Assembly: GCF_001425825.1 (NCBI RefSeq)
Contig: NZ_LMDM01000012.1
Span: forward strand, 207,582-271,581
DNA: 64,000 nucleotides
Direction: 5' to 3'
Source: Rhizobacter sp. Root1238
Lineage (GTDB): Bacteria; Pseudomonadota; Gammaproteobacteria; Burkholderiales; Burkholderiaceae_C
Every line of letters starts with the position of its first letter. Position 1 is the first letter of the stretch. Under the pieces are notes generated by a model. That model was not told where the DNA came from, ran no database searches, and saw nothing but the letters and a program-made list of their open reading frames with translations. Shown here piece by piece: positions 8,901-16,439 of this stretch. Both the position numbers and the translations under genes were made by a program.

Positions 8901-9547
8901 GCGTGAACGTCGACGACCTGATCGCGAAGCGGGTCGAGTTCCTGACCGGCTACCAGGATGCGGCGTATGCGGCGCAGTACCGGGCCTTCGTCGAGAAGGT
9001 GCGGGCGGCCGAGGCGCCGCTGGGCGGCCACAAGCTGACCGAGAACGTCGCGCGCTACCTGTTCAAGCTGATGGCCTACAAGGACGAGTACGAGGTCGCG
9101 CGGCTGCACACCGACAAGAGCTTCCTCGACAAGGTGGCGGCGCAGTTCGAAGGCGACTACACGCTGAACTACCACCTCGCGCCGCCGGCCATCGCGAAGA
9201 AGAACGACAAGGGCGAGCTGGTGAAGCAGCGCTTCGGCCCGTGGATGCAGACGGCGTTCCGCGTGCTCGCGAAGTTCAAGGGGCTGCGCGGCACCGCGTT
9301 CGACCCGTTCGGCCGCACCGAAGAGCGCAAGGCCGAGCGCGCGCTGATCGGCCAGTACCGCGACTCCATCGACGAGGTGCTGCGCGGGCTGGATGCGCAG
9401 ACGCTGCCGCTCGCGCTGCAGATCGCACGCATCCCGGAAGACATCCGCGGGTATGGACATGTGAAGGAGCGGCACCTGGCGACGGCGATGCCGAAGTGGA
9501 CCGGGCTGATGGCGCAGTGGCGGGCGGGGGAGCAGAAGGCGGCTTGA
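5987..9547 (+). CDS. Indolepyruvate ferredoxin oxidoreductase, fused alpha-gamma type
   Basis: A 1186-residue single-chain 2-oxoacid:ferredoxin oxidoreductase that oxidatively decarboxylates indolepyruvate or other aryl/branched 2-oxoacids to acyl-CoA with TPP. Order of parts: N-terminal pyrimidine-binding half (GGFISGYRGSPLGGYD), a CSGCPHN motif near residue 461, TPP/Mg-binding segment GDGTYFHSGSLAIRQS near 527, a cysteine-rich stretch CEGCGDCSVQSNC followed by further cysteines (668-710) likely for iron-sulfur, and the gamma domain beginning GIVVAGVGGTGVITIGQL near 755. AAGGAG precedes the ATG. The fused form is common in betaproteobacteria and in aerobes. It stands alone, divergent from two coupled regulators. 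The natural substrate cannot be read from sequence. Confidence 0.93.
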   Translation: MNAPLPESIRKALESVSLDDKYSLATGRAFMSGVQALVRLPMLQRTRDAMAGLNTGGFISGYRGSPLGGYDQALWQAKKHLQAQNIVFQPGVNEELGATAVWGTQQLDLYPQSKKFDGVFGIWYGKGPGVDRCSDVFKHANMAGTAKHGGVIALAGDDHIAKSSTAAHQSDHIFKACGLPVFFPSSVQDILDMGLHAFAMSRFAGVWSGMKTIQEIVESSASISVDPDRVNIVLPEDFVMPAGGLHIRWPDAPLEQEARLMDHKWYAALAYIRANKLNHNVIEGPNDRFGLIASGKAYNDTRQALHDLGLDDDACRRLGIRLHKVNVVWPLEATITREFAKGLQEILVVEEKRQVIEYQLKEELYNWRPDVRPTVLGKFDEVAGDQSGGEWSQPNPGSNWLLRAQADLTPAIIAKAIGKRLKKLGVDADTAARIDARLALIEAKERSLVEVKSEGGDRLPFFCSGCPHNTSTKVPEGSRAVAGIGCHYMVVWMDRSTSTFTQMGGEGVPWVGQAPFTTDEHIFANLGDGTYFHSGSLAIRQSIAAGVNITYKLLYNDAVAMTGGQRVGERPEGHSVLQIMNSLKAEGVAALCIVTDEPEKYDGVALADGVQVFHRDELDRIQREYRELKGTTAIIYDQTCATEKRRRRKRGTMVEPAKRVVINELVCEGCGDCSVQSNCLSVEPVETEFGRKRRINQNTCNKDYSCVKGFCPSFITVEGGQLKSAKKAKQERPEPSRIAVPEPVLPVAETAWGIVVAGVGGTGVITIGQLLGMAAHLEGKGIVTQDSAGLAQKGGSTWSHIQIANRMEAIHTTKVGTAEADLVIACDPIVGANKATLATLREGRSFVALNTHGSPTAAFVTNPDWQFPGANCEGAIVAAAGAAQVGMLDAEELAVQLVGDSLYTNPLMLGYAWQKGRVPLGHAALMRAIELNGVQVDNNKAAFEWGRRAAHDLAAVKALFKAAQVIEFVRKSVNVDDLIAKRVEFLTGYQDAAYAAQYRAFVEKVRAAEAPLGGHKLTENVARYLFKLMAYKDEYEVARLHTDKSFLDKVAAQFEGDYTLNYHLAPPAIAKKNDKGELVKQRFGPWMQTAFRVLAKFKGLRGTAFDPFGRTEERKAERALIGQYRDSIDEVLRGLDAQTLPLALQIARIPEDIRGYGHVKERHLATAMPKWTGLMAQWRAGEQKAA

Positions 9548-9877
9548 GCCACGCTGCGCGACACTGGGGGGCGGGCCGCACGACCGGCCGACACCAATGT
9601 CGGCCGGCATGGCCGCACCCAGGGAGAGACAACAACAATGGATCCGACCCGGCGACCGCGTCGCCTCATCGTCATTCCGCCGGCGCGTGCCGGCAAGAAC
9701 GCACCGGCCCCTGCGGCCACGATGCGCAGGCTGCCGCCTGGCCGTCAGCGCGGTGTTGGGCATGCCGCGCGACGCCCGGCGTTCGGCCGCCATCGTGAGC
9801 CTGGCCACCGCGCATGCCCAGGACCTCGGATTCCCCGCCCGTATGCAAGGCAAGGGCTTGGCGCGATAATCCCGGCC
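9548..9877. other. Gap of 330 bases with an SD-preceded short frame, possible gene remnant
   Basis: After the oxidoreductase stop there is AGGGAGAGACAACAACA followed by ATG at 9638, which looks like a real ribosome binding site, but the frame is arginine/proline-rich with no recognisable domain and runs into the 85-residue gene. In another frame a short hydrophobic stretch ends in TAHAQ, like a signal-peptide cleavage site. A decayed solute-binding-protein start is one reading. No intact gene is seen. Confidence 0.3.
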
Positions 9878-10135
9878 ATGGCGCGCTTCGTCTTCTTCAA
9901 CTCCAGCGACGTGGACGCCAAGGCGCTCACGGCGGCGAAGAAGTCGGTGCGTGCCTTGGGCGGCATCGTCGTCGGCGGTGCCGCCGGCTCGATGCTCGTC
10001 GAGGCACCGCCCACCAAGGCGGCGCAGGTGGCCAAGGCCCTGCCGGGCTGGCACTACGCGCAAGACCGCAAGACAGCCCGCATCCCCGAGCAGACGCCGT
10101 TGCAGCGTGCCAAGCGGGCCGCCGCCAAGGGCTGA
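9878..10135 (+). CDS. Small conserved-looking protein of unknown function (85 aa)
   Basis: An 85-residue basic, soluble protein starting MARFVFFNSSDVDAKALTAA and ending in a lysine/arginine/alanine tail. The middle (RALGGIVVGGAAGSMLVEAP, then KALPGWHYAQDRKTARIP) resembles a small alpha/beta fold similar in style to protease-inhibitor-like or subtilisin-propeptide-like proteins, but I do not recognise the family. There is no Shine-Dalgarno; instead GATAAT (9865-9870) lies 7 bases before the ATG, which suggests a leaderless message. Transcription converges on the phosphatase-like gene at 10175-10504. Confidence 0.65.
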   Translation: MARFVFFNSSDVDAKALTAAKKSVRALGGIVVGGAAGSMLVEAPPTKAAQVAKALPGWHYAQDRKTARIPEQTPLQRAKRAAAKG

Positions 10136-10174
10136 CAGCCTCCTCTCACCGCTTCCCGTTTCACCGCACCCGCG

Positions 10175-10504
10175 TCAGCGCACCCGCAAGTAGGGTCCCA
10201 CCTTCGTCGTCAGCAAGTCGACGAGCGCCGGGTCCATGAAGGCGTACTCGTCGGGAATGCCCAGCACGATCACGCGCTTGCCGCTCAGCCAGGGCTTGAA
10301 CTTGCGCGCCAGCTTGTTGCGGTGCGACCGCTCCATCACGAAGATCACCTGCGCCCACTGCACCGTCTCGCTGTCCAGCGGCGTCAGCGCCGAGCTGTCG
10401 AGGCCGGCCGACGTGCATTCGACGTCCGGCCACGACGCGAACACCTGCTCGGCCGTCGGGCTGCGCAGGCGGTTCTGGCTGCACAGAAAAAGCACGCGTT
10501 GCAT
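10175..10504 (-). CDS. Low-molecular-weight protein tyrosine phosphatase-like protein
   Basis: A 109-residue protein whose N-terminus RVLFLCSQNRLRSPTAEQVF carries a CX5R(S) phosphatase P-loop (Cys8 to Arg14). It is shorter than classical LMW phosphatases (about 150 residues). VIFVMERSHRNKL and IPDEYAFMDPALVDLL fill the places of the usual helix and the acid-loop region, where the general acid Asp could be in DEYAFMD. This short subfamily is common in proteobacteria next to unrelated genes. It lies 15 bases downstream of pldA on the same strand and may be co-transcribed with it. Activity is plausible but substrate is unknown. Confidence 0.82.
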   Translation of the reverse strand: MQRVLFLCSQNRLRSPTAEQVFASWPDVECTSAGLDSSALTPLDSETVQWAQVIFVMERSHRNKLARKFKPWLSGKRVIVLGIPDEYAFMDPALVDLLTTKVGPYLRVR

Positions 10505-10519
10505 CGTCAGCGTCTCAGC

Positions 10520-11644
10520 TCAGAACTGCAGGAACGTCACCCCCGCCCCCATGCTCGTCTGCCGGAAGTTGTAGTCCGTCAGCGTCTCGCCGTAGCCGCG
10601 GAAGGCCTGCAGGTACCAGCGCAGGCCGTTCGGCTGATCGCCGAAGACCGGGTAGGTCCACTCCAGCTGCAGCGCGCCGTACTTCACGCCCTTGAGCGTG
10701 CTGCGGTACAGCAGCGACGCGGTCGACTTGCCGCTCGCCCAGTTCAGCTGCGTCTCGCTGCGGCCGCGGTAGTCGATCAGGTCCGGGTTGTTGTCGGTGT
10801 CGCCGTTCTCGCTGAAACGGTGGATCAGCCGCGTGCTCAGCGACAGGGTCTCGCGCTCGAAGCCGACGCCGAACCAGGCGCGGTTCCAGCTGCGCGACAG
10901 CGGGTCGGACTGGCCGTTCGACTGGTGCGCGATGCCCAGTTGCGCATAGCGCCACTGCCAGCCGAACGGCAGCCCGCGCCAGGCCTTCGGCGTCGGCACC
11001 ACGTACAGCACCTCGGGCTCGTAGTCGCTGTTGCGGAACGGCTTCGAATCCTTGCCGTTCCAGATCTGCCACAGCGCCTGCTGCGTGAAACCCAGCCACA
11101 CGTCGCCACCGTCGAAGCCGACGTCCTGCAGCGCCTTGGTGCGCAGCGACAGCTGGAACTTGGCCTCGACGCGCTTGTAGTCCGGCAGCGGCACGCCCGC
11201 CTGGTTCGGCGATTTCGGCTCGCGGTTGATGCGGCTCGTCAGGTGCACCGGCAGGATGTAGTTGGGCCGGTAGCCGACGAAGTTGAAGGTGCCGCGCTTG
11301 TCCTCGGGATCGAGCTCCCAGTAGCGGGACACCAGGCTGCCGCTGCCGGCAATCGGCTGCTTCGCCGGCGGCAGCAACTGGGCCTTGGGCGCGAGCTGCG
11401 AATCGCTGGCGCCTTCAGGGCCGGTGGCTGCCGGCAGGTCGACGGCGCGACCCGCGAGCTTGTCGTAGCAGGCGAGCCGGTCGGCCGGCGCACCGATCTC
11501 GGCGCAGGCGGCCAGGTCATTCGCCTGCGCGAACGCTGTCGACAGCGGAACGATCAGGCTGGCGAGGGCCCCGGCATGTCGGAGCATCGAGGGAGTCGAC
11601 GGGGTCGGCGTGGTCAGTGGCATGCGCCCGGATGGTAGGGCCAT
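10520..11644 (-). CDS. pldA: Outer-membrane phospholipase A1
   Basis: PldA hydrolyses acyl chains of phospholipids that appear in the outer leaflet of the outer membrane and acts as a calcium-dependent dimer. This 374-residue protein has a signal peptide after an N-terminal extension (hydrophobic ASLIVPLSTAFAQ), a proline-rich periplasmic insert, and a 12-strand-type barrel. The catalytic segment HQSNGQSDPLSRSWNR supplies the His and Ser pair and a following Asn. It ends with a Phe residue (VTFLQF), as expected of an Omp85 substrate. The ATG at 11644 is preceded by GGAGA at good spacing. A strong hairpin abuts this binding site. Chitinase lies upstream on the same strand. Confidence 0.93.
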   Translation of the reverse strand: MALPSGRMPLTTPTPSTPSMLRHAGALASLIVPLSTAFAQANDLAACAEIGAPADRLACYDKLAGRAVDLPAATGPEGASDSQLAPKAQLLPPAKQPIAGSGSLVSRYWELDPEDKRGTFNFVGYRPNYILPVHLTSRINREPKSPNQAGVPLPDYKRVEAKFQLSLRTKALQDVGFDGGDVWLGFTQQALWQIWNGKDSKPFRNSDYEPEVLYVVPTPKAWRGLPFGWQWRYAQLGIAHQSNGQSDPLSRSWNRAWFGVGFERETLSLSTRLIHRFSENGDTDNNPDLIDYRGRSETQLNWASGKSTASLLYRSTLKGVKYGALQLEWTYPVFGDQPNGLRWYLQAFRGYGETLTDYNFRQTSMGAGVTFLQF

Positions 11645-11656
11645 GTCGTGAATCTC

Positions 11657-11692
11657 CGAGCGGCGGGCGCCGGATGGGCGTCCCGCCGCTCG
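11657..11692 (-). terminator. Strong GC hairpin between chitinase gene and pldA
   Basis: CGAGCGGCGGG (11657-11667) pairs perfectly with CCCGCCGCTCG (11682-11692) around a short loop. On the minus strand it follows the chitinase stop and directly precedes the GGAGA of pldA. There is no T-tract, so it is either a weak terminator, an mRNA 3' stabiliser, or a structure affecting pldA translation. Confidence 0.45.
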
Positions 11693-11735
11693 GGTATCAC
11701 TACTGCATCAATCGACCTTGCCGACGGCCGTCATC

Positions 11736-13346
11736 TCAGGGCAGCGACTTCAGGTGGGCACCGACCGGCGCCGAGAAGTTGTAGCCGTCGAAGCGGTCCC
11801 AGTTGATCGACCAGGTCATCACGCCGCGGAAGGTCGGATACGCCTGGTTCGGGCGCACGCTGCCGCAACCGGTCAGCTTCACCATGCAGTCCACCGCGTT
11901 GTTGACGGTGGCCGACGTGACGAAGCCGGAGTTCGCCGAGCGCGGGCCCGACGGCACGCCGAACGCGACCTGGTCCGCACGCAGGCCGGCGAAGTTGCCC
12001 GCCGAGCCGTTCGACAGCCCGAAGCCTTCGATCAGCATCTTGCTGCCGGCCACCAGCATGTCGACCGAGCCTTCCGGATACGGGTTGCCCTGGTACGGCG
12101 TGTAGAGCCCGCCGTTGTTGTAGTACTGCACGTGGATGATCGACAGGTCGTTGCGCAGGCCGTCGATGATCGGCAGGTAGGCGCCCCAGATGCTGCCGTA
12201 CGAGATGAAGCCGCCTTGCACGTACGGCCACTCCGGCGCCATCGACAGGTAGAACTTCGAGCCGACCTTGGCCTTCAGCGCCTTCACCGAGCTGACCAGG
12301 TACTGCTGGATCGGCGCACCTTGCGCGACGCCGTTCTCCAGGTCGAGGTCGATGCCGTCGAAGCCGTACTTCTGGATGATCGCGTACAGGCTGTTCGTGA
12401 AGTTCGTGGCCTCGGCCTGCGAGCCGACGCTGACCGAGCCGTTCTGCCCGCCCAGCGACAGCACCACCTTCTTGCCCTTGGCCTTCAGCGCCCGCACGTC
12501 GGCGATGAACTGCGCCTCGCTGCCGGCGTTGGAATCGACCGTGAAGCTGACGTTGCCGCCACCGGCGTTGTCGGCGAACGCGACGACGATCACGTCCCAG
12601 GCATCCGGGATCTGGCTCAGCGGGTAGGTGTTGCCGGCCGGGTTGGTGAAGTTGTGCCAGTAGCCGACGAGCGCGTGCTTCGCGATGTCGGCCGACGGCG
12701 CGGGCGCCGGTGCAGGGGCCGGCGCGGGAGCCGGAGCCGGAGCGGGCGCAGGGGCCGGTGCAGGCGCAGGCGCGGGCGCGGGCGCGGGAGCCGGTGCGGG
12801 GGCAGGCGCCGGGGCGGGAGCGGGTGCCGGTGCGGGTGCGCCGTTGCAGTTGGTGGTCGCGGTCCACGGCTGGCCGCTGCCGACCGGCCCGTTGTTGGAC
12901 GACGGGTTCTGGCCCTGCGTCCACCAGTTCGCCTTGTAGTTGGTGCCGTTCACGCTGACCAGCGCACCGCCGTTGTACTGCGTGGCGGCGAGCCACAGCG
13001 GGCTGCAACCGGCCGGTGCCGGGGCGGGGCTGGGCGACGGCGAGGGAGACGGTGCGGGTGCCGGGGCCGGCGAGGGAGCCGGAGAAGGTGCGGGGGCAGG
13101 CGCCGGCGAGCCGCTGCTGACGCCGAGGTCGGTCCACAGGCTCGCGGTGGTCGGGTTCCAGCCGGTGCTCGCATAGTCGGTCTGGCTGACCAGCGCACGG
13201 TAGTCGTGGCCGTTGTACGAGACGACGGTGCCGGCAGCGTAGAAGGTGTCGACCTTCCAGGCCGGGTAGGCGGCATAGGCGGACACGGCGGCGACGGACG
13301 TCGCCAGCGCGGCGAGCAGGCGCAGCTTGTGCGGTGCGTTGAACAT
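11736..13346 (-). CDS. Secreted GH18 chitinase with two chitin-binding modules
   Basis: A 536-residue endochitinase-type enzyme. Order: signal peptide (ending SAYA near residue 26); CBM5/12-type module (YPAWKVDTFYAAGTVVSYNG ... ASLWTDLG, about 27-75); Pro/Ala/Ser linker; second CBM5/12 module (CSPLWLAATQYNGGALVSVN, about 112-167); a long nearly pure Ala-Pro linker (about 168-222); and a GH18 barrel from about 226 with the catalytic DGIDLDLEN near residue 330, where the Glu is the acid/base. The ATG was chosen for its GGGGAGA binding site and signal peptide; the frame extends further upstream without one. Expression is probably controlled through the dyad and phased repeats at 13401-13456. Chitin degradation fits an aquatic or soil habitat. 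Confidence 0.95.
   Translation of the reverse strand: MFNAPHKLRLLAALATSVAAVSAYAAYPAWKVDTFYAAGTVVSYNGHDYRALVSQTDYASTGWNPTTASLWTDLGVSSGSPAPAPAPSPAPSPAPAPAPSPSPSPSPAPAPAGCSPLWLAATQYNGGALVSVNGTNYKANWWTQGQNPSSNNGPVGSGQPWTATTNCNGAPAPAPAPAPAPAPAPAPAPAPAPAPAPAPAPAPAPAPAPAPAPAPAPSADIAKHALVGYWHNFTNPAGNTYPLSQIPDAWDVIVVAFADNAGGGNVSFTVDSNAGSEAQFIADVRALKAKGKKVVLSLGGQNGSVSVGSQAEATNFTNSLYAIIQKYGFDGIDLDLENGVAQGAPIQQYLVSSVKALKAKVGSKFYLSMAPEWPYVQGGFISYGSIWGAYLPIIDGLRNDLSIIHVQYYNNGGLYTPYQGNPYPEGSVDMLVAGSKMLIEGFGLSNGSAGNFAGLRADQVAFGVPSGPRSANSGFVTSATVNNAVDCMVKLTGCGSVRPNQAYPTFRGVMTWSINWDRFDGYNFSAPVGAHLKSLP
12685..12842. repeat. Low-complexity Ala-Pro codon repeat inside the chitinase gene
   Basis: The plus strand reads as many tandem GGNGCN units (GGCGCGGGNGCCGG type), encoding alternating Pro and Ala on the minus strand. 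It is the interdomain linker. Such tracts slip during replication, so length variation among strains is expected. A shorter, serine-containing version lies at about 13015-13110. Confidence 0.85.
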
Positions 13347-13400
13347 GGTGGATCTCCCCTCGGCAAGTCGATGAACCCCACCTGCACGGCGGGACGGCAT

Positions 13401-13456
13401 TTGCCTGATTGGCGCATGGAACCAATCCGCTACCAGGCAATACCATCGTAATACCA
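13401..13456. promoter_or_regulatory. Nested dyad and phased ACCA repeats upstream of chitinase
   Basis: TTGCCTG (13401-13407) mirrors CAGGCAA (13434-13440), and inside it ATTGG (13408-13412) mirrors CCAAT (13422-13426). ACCA occurs at 13421, 13432, 13442 and 13453, spaced 11, 10 and 11 bases, that is once per helical turn. On the chitinase strand these are TGGT half-sites, 75-110 bases upstream of the start. This has the form of an operator array; the regulator is not in the window. Confidence 0.5.
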
Positions 13457-13511
13457 GTAACGAACGGTGTGAAGCGAGGAGATCCCGTCCCGTGCGTTCG
13501 TTCGACGCCCG

Positions 13512-14486
13512 TCAAAACGGCCAGGTTGCCGCAAAAAAGGCGAGCCGCCGGATCGGCAGGTGCGCGATGGCGGCCGTCTCCGGTCCGCCGTACCAACGCA
13601 CGCCGCCATCGAATCGCCAGCGGTCGCCCTGCCAGCCAAGCGCCGCGGTGGCGATGCGGCCGCGGTCGGCCGGCACCAGCAGCAAGTCGACCACAGGTTG
13701 CCAGCCTTCGTGCTCCCAAGCTGCACGCAGATACACATTTCCGCGCGGCTGCGGCCGGGCCGCGCTGCCGTCGAACCAGGCCTCGGCCGTCAGGCTGAGC
13801 TTGCTCTCGCCGGTCCAGGTGGCGCCGGCCAGGGCTTGCGTGATGTGCGACTGCAAAGCTCGCCGTGCCGAGGCATGCAGTTCGAGGCTCTCGGTCGCGA
13901 CCCACGAGGTGGCCGCGCCGATGCTGCCGCGCGAATGCTCGCCGACGCGCGCGAAGCCATGCCAGTCGGCCGCGCCGACGCGCCGGTACACGCGAGCGGC
14001 CAGCGCCTCTTCATCGCCGCCTGCGCCCGCCTCGCTGCGCGGGTTGACCCACACCAGGGTCCACGCGGTGTCGGCATCGAAGTGCTCGGCCTGCAGCACG
14101 CCGCGGCCTTGCGGCGTGGTCGCGAGCAGGGTGCGGCGCTGCTCCTGCTGCACGACGTCGTTCGGACGGAAGCCGTAGCCGACGTCCCACGCGACGATCT
14201 TGCGACCGCCGCTCCACTGCCAGCCCAGCGCTTCGCCCGAGGCATACAGCTCGTTGACGGTGGCGTCGCCGTGCCACGCGCCACCATCAAGCCGCTGCTG
14301 CGTGAAGACGACGTTGCCGCTGAGTGCCTTCCAGTGGCCGCGCAGCTCGGCGTCGAGCGTGTCGGTGCTCGGCGGTGCGGTGCCCTGCACCTGCTCCCGG
14401 TGCGCGCGCACCTGTCCGCTGAATTCGTCGCCGGCCGCGGCCCCGCCCGCGAGCGCCCACAGCGCGATCCAGAGCACGCGGCGCAT
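13512..14486 (-). CDS. Candidate outer-membrane beta-barrel protein of an ABC export operon
   Basis: A 324-residue protein with a clear signal peptide (RVLWIALWALAGGAAAG) and a mature part made of short alternating polar/hydrophobic strands rich in Trp, Tyr and Gly (GWQWSGGRKIVAWDVGYGF, NVYLRAAWEHEGWQPVVDLL), ending in Phe (FFAATWPF). This is the signature of an outer-membrane barrel. I do not recognise a named family. It is the last gene of a five-gene minus-strand operon, one base after the stop of the LolA-like gene. The context suggests it is the outer-membrane exit or acceptor for whatever the ABC transporter and LolA-like protein move. Confidence 0.75.
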   Translation of the reverse strand: MRRVLWIALWALAGGAAAGDEFSGQVRAHREQVQGTAPPSTDTLDAELRGHWKALSGNVVFTQQRLDGGAWHGDATVNELYASGEALGWQWSGGRKIVAWDVGYGFRPNDVVQQEQRRTLLATTPQGRGVLQAEHFDADTAWTLVWVNPRSEAGAGGDEEALAARVYRRVGAADWHGFARVGEHSRGSIGAATSWVATESLELHASARRALQSHITQALAGATWTGESKLSLTAEAWFDGSAARPQPRGNVYLRAAWEHEGWQPVVDLLLVPADRGRIATAALGWQGDRWRFDGGVRWYGGPETAAIAHLPIRRLAFFAATWPF

Positions 14487-14487
14487 G

Positions 14488-15219
14488 TCAATCGAGAGTG
14501 GGGTTGCGGGCCAGGAACATCGGGTTCAGCCAAGCCTCGGGCACGCTGCGCGGCGCGCGCGAGACGTAGCGCACCCGCGTCTCCTTGTGGTTGCTCAACT
14601 GGTCGCGCAGCAGCATCTCGGTCACCTGCGTCGGCGCGGCCGGTTTGTCGAACACGAAGACCGCCTGCTTCGCCAGCTTGTCCGACTGCACGTACAGCTC
14701 GGCCCGGATCGGCTCGTGCCGCGTTGTGCCCAGCCACAGCTCGATGCGCTGGTAGGTGACGCCCTTGCGGCCGGCCGCGAGGCTCAGGTGCAGGCACGCC
14801 ACCTCGCCGCAGCGTTCCTCGTCGACGACGCGGCCACCGTAGTCGTCGGCCCAGCTCAGCGTCGCGATGTCGCCGGTCGACGCGTCGCCCAGCAGCTTCT
14901 GCATCGGCGTGATGCGCAGCGGGCGCTGGCTGCCGGGCATCAGCAGCCAGAAGTCGTCACCGAGCATCAGCACCTTCTGGCCCTTCTCGGCCGGGCTCTG
15001 CATCAGCACCAGCGAGCGGTGGCCGGCCTGCGCGAAGACGGTGTAGCGCCGCTCCTTGTCGGGCGAGCCGTCGGTGTTGAAGACGCTGACCAGCGTGTCG
15101 ACCTGCAGGTTGTCGCTGCCCATGCGGAAGCGGTCGGCGGCCTTCAGCAGCGGGGCGATGTCCTGTGCGTGCGATGACGCGGCGAGCAGGCCGAGCGCGA
15201 TCGCGAGGAAGCGTTTCAT
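14488..15219 (-). CDS. Outer membrane lipoprotein-sorting (LolA-like) periplasmic protein
   Basis: A 243-residue exported protein: signal peptide RFLAIALGLLAASSHAQ, then a LolA/LolB-like half-barrel of the COG2834 type (FRMGSDNLQVDTLVSVFNTD, FWLLMPGSQRPLRITPMQKL, ASTGDIATLSWADDY). Proteins of this group carry a hydrophobic acyl-binding cavity and are commonly paired with FtsX-type permeases rather than acting as the housekeeping LolA. Two cysteines (ERCGEVACLHL) could form a disulfide. Located 11 bases after the permease stop. Likely role is to ferry a lipid or lipoprotein across the periplasm; cargo unknown. Confidence 0.85.
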   Translation of the reverse strand: MKRFLAIALGLLAASSHAQDIAPLLKAADRFRMGSDNLQVDTLVSVFNTDGSPDKERRYTVFAQAGHRSLVLMQSPAEKGQKVLMLGDDFWLLMPGSQRPLRITPMQKLLGDASTGDIATLSWADDYGGRVVDEERCGEVACLHLSLAAGRKGVTYQRIELWLGTTRHEPIRAELYVQSDKLAKQAVFVFDKPAAPTQVTEMLLRDQLSNHKETRVRYVSRAPRSVPEAWLNPMFLARNPTLD

Positions 15220-15230
15220 CGGGAGTTCCT

Positions 15231-16439
15231 TCAGGTGTGGGCGAGCGCATCCACCACCGGCGTGTGGACGGTCTTGCGGGCGACCAGCGCGGCTGCGGCC
15301 ATCGCGAGCAGCAGCATCGCGAGCACGGTGGCGGCGAACATCAGCGGGTCGACCTCGATCGTCAGCGGGTAGCCGCTGGAGCGGCCGGGCGGCGGTGGCA
15401 TCTGCACCGGCACCACGTACAGCAGCAGCGAGACCGCGCCGGCCAGCGCCGCGCCGAGCAGCGCACCGGTGCCGCCGAGCAGCAGGCCCTCCAGCGCCAG
15501 CGTGCGCAGCAGCTGCGACGGCAGCGTGCCGAGCGCACGCAGCGTGCCGATCTCGCGCGTGCGTTCGATGATGGCCATCGCCATCGCGTTCGCGACGACG
15601 AAGATCACGATCACGCCGATGATCAGCCCGAGCGCGCCGAAGATGCGGTTGTAGAGGTCGCGCACAGAGCGGTAGAAGAACGCCTGGTCGAGCCAGGTCT
15701 GCACGGTGAGCGACGGGAACATCGCTGCCATGCGCTCGCGTGCCGGTGCGGTCGACTCCATCCGGTCGAGGAACACGCCGAGCGTCGACACCCGTGTCGT
15801 GTTCAGCAGCTTCTGCGCGGTGGCCAGGTCGGTGTAGACGAGGCGCTTGTCGATCTCCGGCACGCCGGTCGAGAACACGCCCTTCACCCGCACGTCCAGC
15901 GCATTCAGCGCGCCGTCGGTGGTGCTGGCCAGCAGCGTCAGGCTGCTGCCGGGGCGCGCCTTCAGGCTGCGCGCGAGGCCGTCGCCGAGCATCACCTCGG
16001 CGCGGTCGGCGCTGTACAGCACGTCGCCCGCCGTCATCGTCAGGAACGGGCCCTTCACCGAGAACTCGCCGTCGGGGTCGACGCCGTGGGCCATCATCAC
16101 GGTCGACTTGTCGCCGTTGCTGACCAGGCCGCTGAACTCGACCCGCGGCAGCACCTGGCGCACCGCGCGGTCGGCCAGCAGCTGCGTGCGCAGCGCGGCG
16201 ACATCGTCGAGGCCGTGCTGCAGCGGCGTGTCTTCGTCGCTCGTGAACTGCGCCGGCCGGCCGATCACCAGGTGCCCGGTGCTGCGCGCCGCCGCCTGCG
16301 CGAGCGCATGGTAGGTCGACAGCGCGAAGCCGCCGGCCAGCAGGATGGCCGCGGTGCCGAGCGCCGCGATGCCGACGGTGACGAGCGAGCGCCGCCGGTT
16401 GCGCAGCGTGTTGAGCCACGCGAAATACAGCCACTTCAT
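15231..16439 (-). CDS. ABC transporter permease, FtsX/LolC/MacB type
   Basis: A 402-residue inner-membrane permease with the LolC/FtsX topology: one N-terminal transmembrane helix (SLVTVGIAALGTAAILLAGG), a large periplasmic domain of about 220 residues, and three C-terminal helices (FGALGLIIGVIVIFVVANAM, LALEGLLLGGTGALLGAALA, MFAATVLAMLLLAMAAAALV). The cytoplasmic turn ERTREIGTLRALGTLP is the coupling-helix consensus of this family. Such permeases act as mechanotransmitters that extract lipoproteins, lipids or small molecules from the membrane. The start overlaps the ATPase stop as ATGA, so subunit synthesis is coupled. Confidence 0.92.
   Translation of the reverse strand: MKWLYFAWLNTLRNRRRSLVTVGIAALGTAAILLAGGFALSTYHALAQAAARSTGHLVIGRPAQFTSDEDTPLQHGLDDVAALRTQLLADRAVRQVLPRVEFSGLVSNGDKSTVMMAHGVDPDGEFSVKGPFLTMTAGDVLYSADRAEVMLGDGLARSLKARPGSSLTLLASTTDGALNALDVRVKGVFSTGVPEIDKRLVYTDLATAQKLLNTTRVSTLGVFLDRMESTAPARERMAAMFPSLTVQTWLDQAFFYRSVRDLYNRIFGALGLIIGVIVIFVVANAMAMAIIERTREIGTLRALGTLPSQLLRTLALEGLLLGGTGALLGAALAGAVSLLLYVVPVQMPPPPGRSSGYPLTIEVDPLMFAATVLAMLLLAMAAAALVARKTVHTPVVDALAHT

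Noticed and set aside
5999-10063. 1354-codon open frame antisense to the oxidoreductase gene
   Set aside because: It is rich in Arg, Ala and His with no domain, and arises from GC-rich third-position bias opposite a clear enzyme gene.
12700-12840. Tandem repeat that might look like a CRISPR or VNTR array
   Set aside because: The units are codons of a Pro/Ala linker in frame with the chitinase; there are no spacers.
12685-12939. Gly-Ala repeat protein on the plus strand
   Set aside because: It is the complement of the Ala-Pro linker of the chitinase gene, with no start signal of its own.
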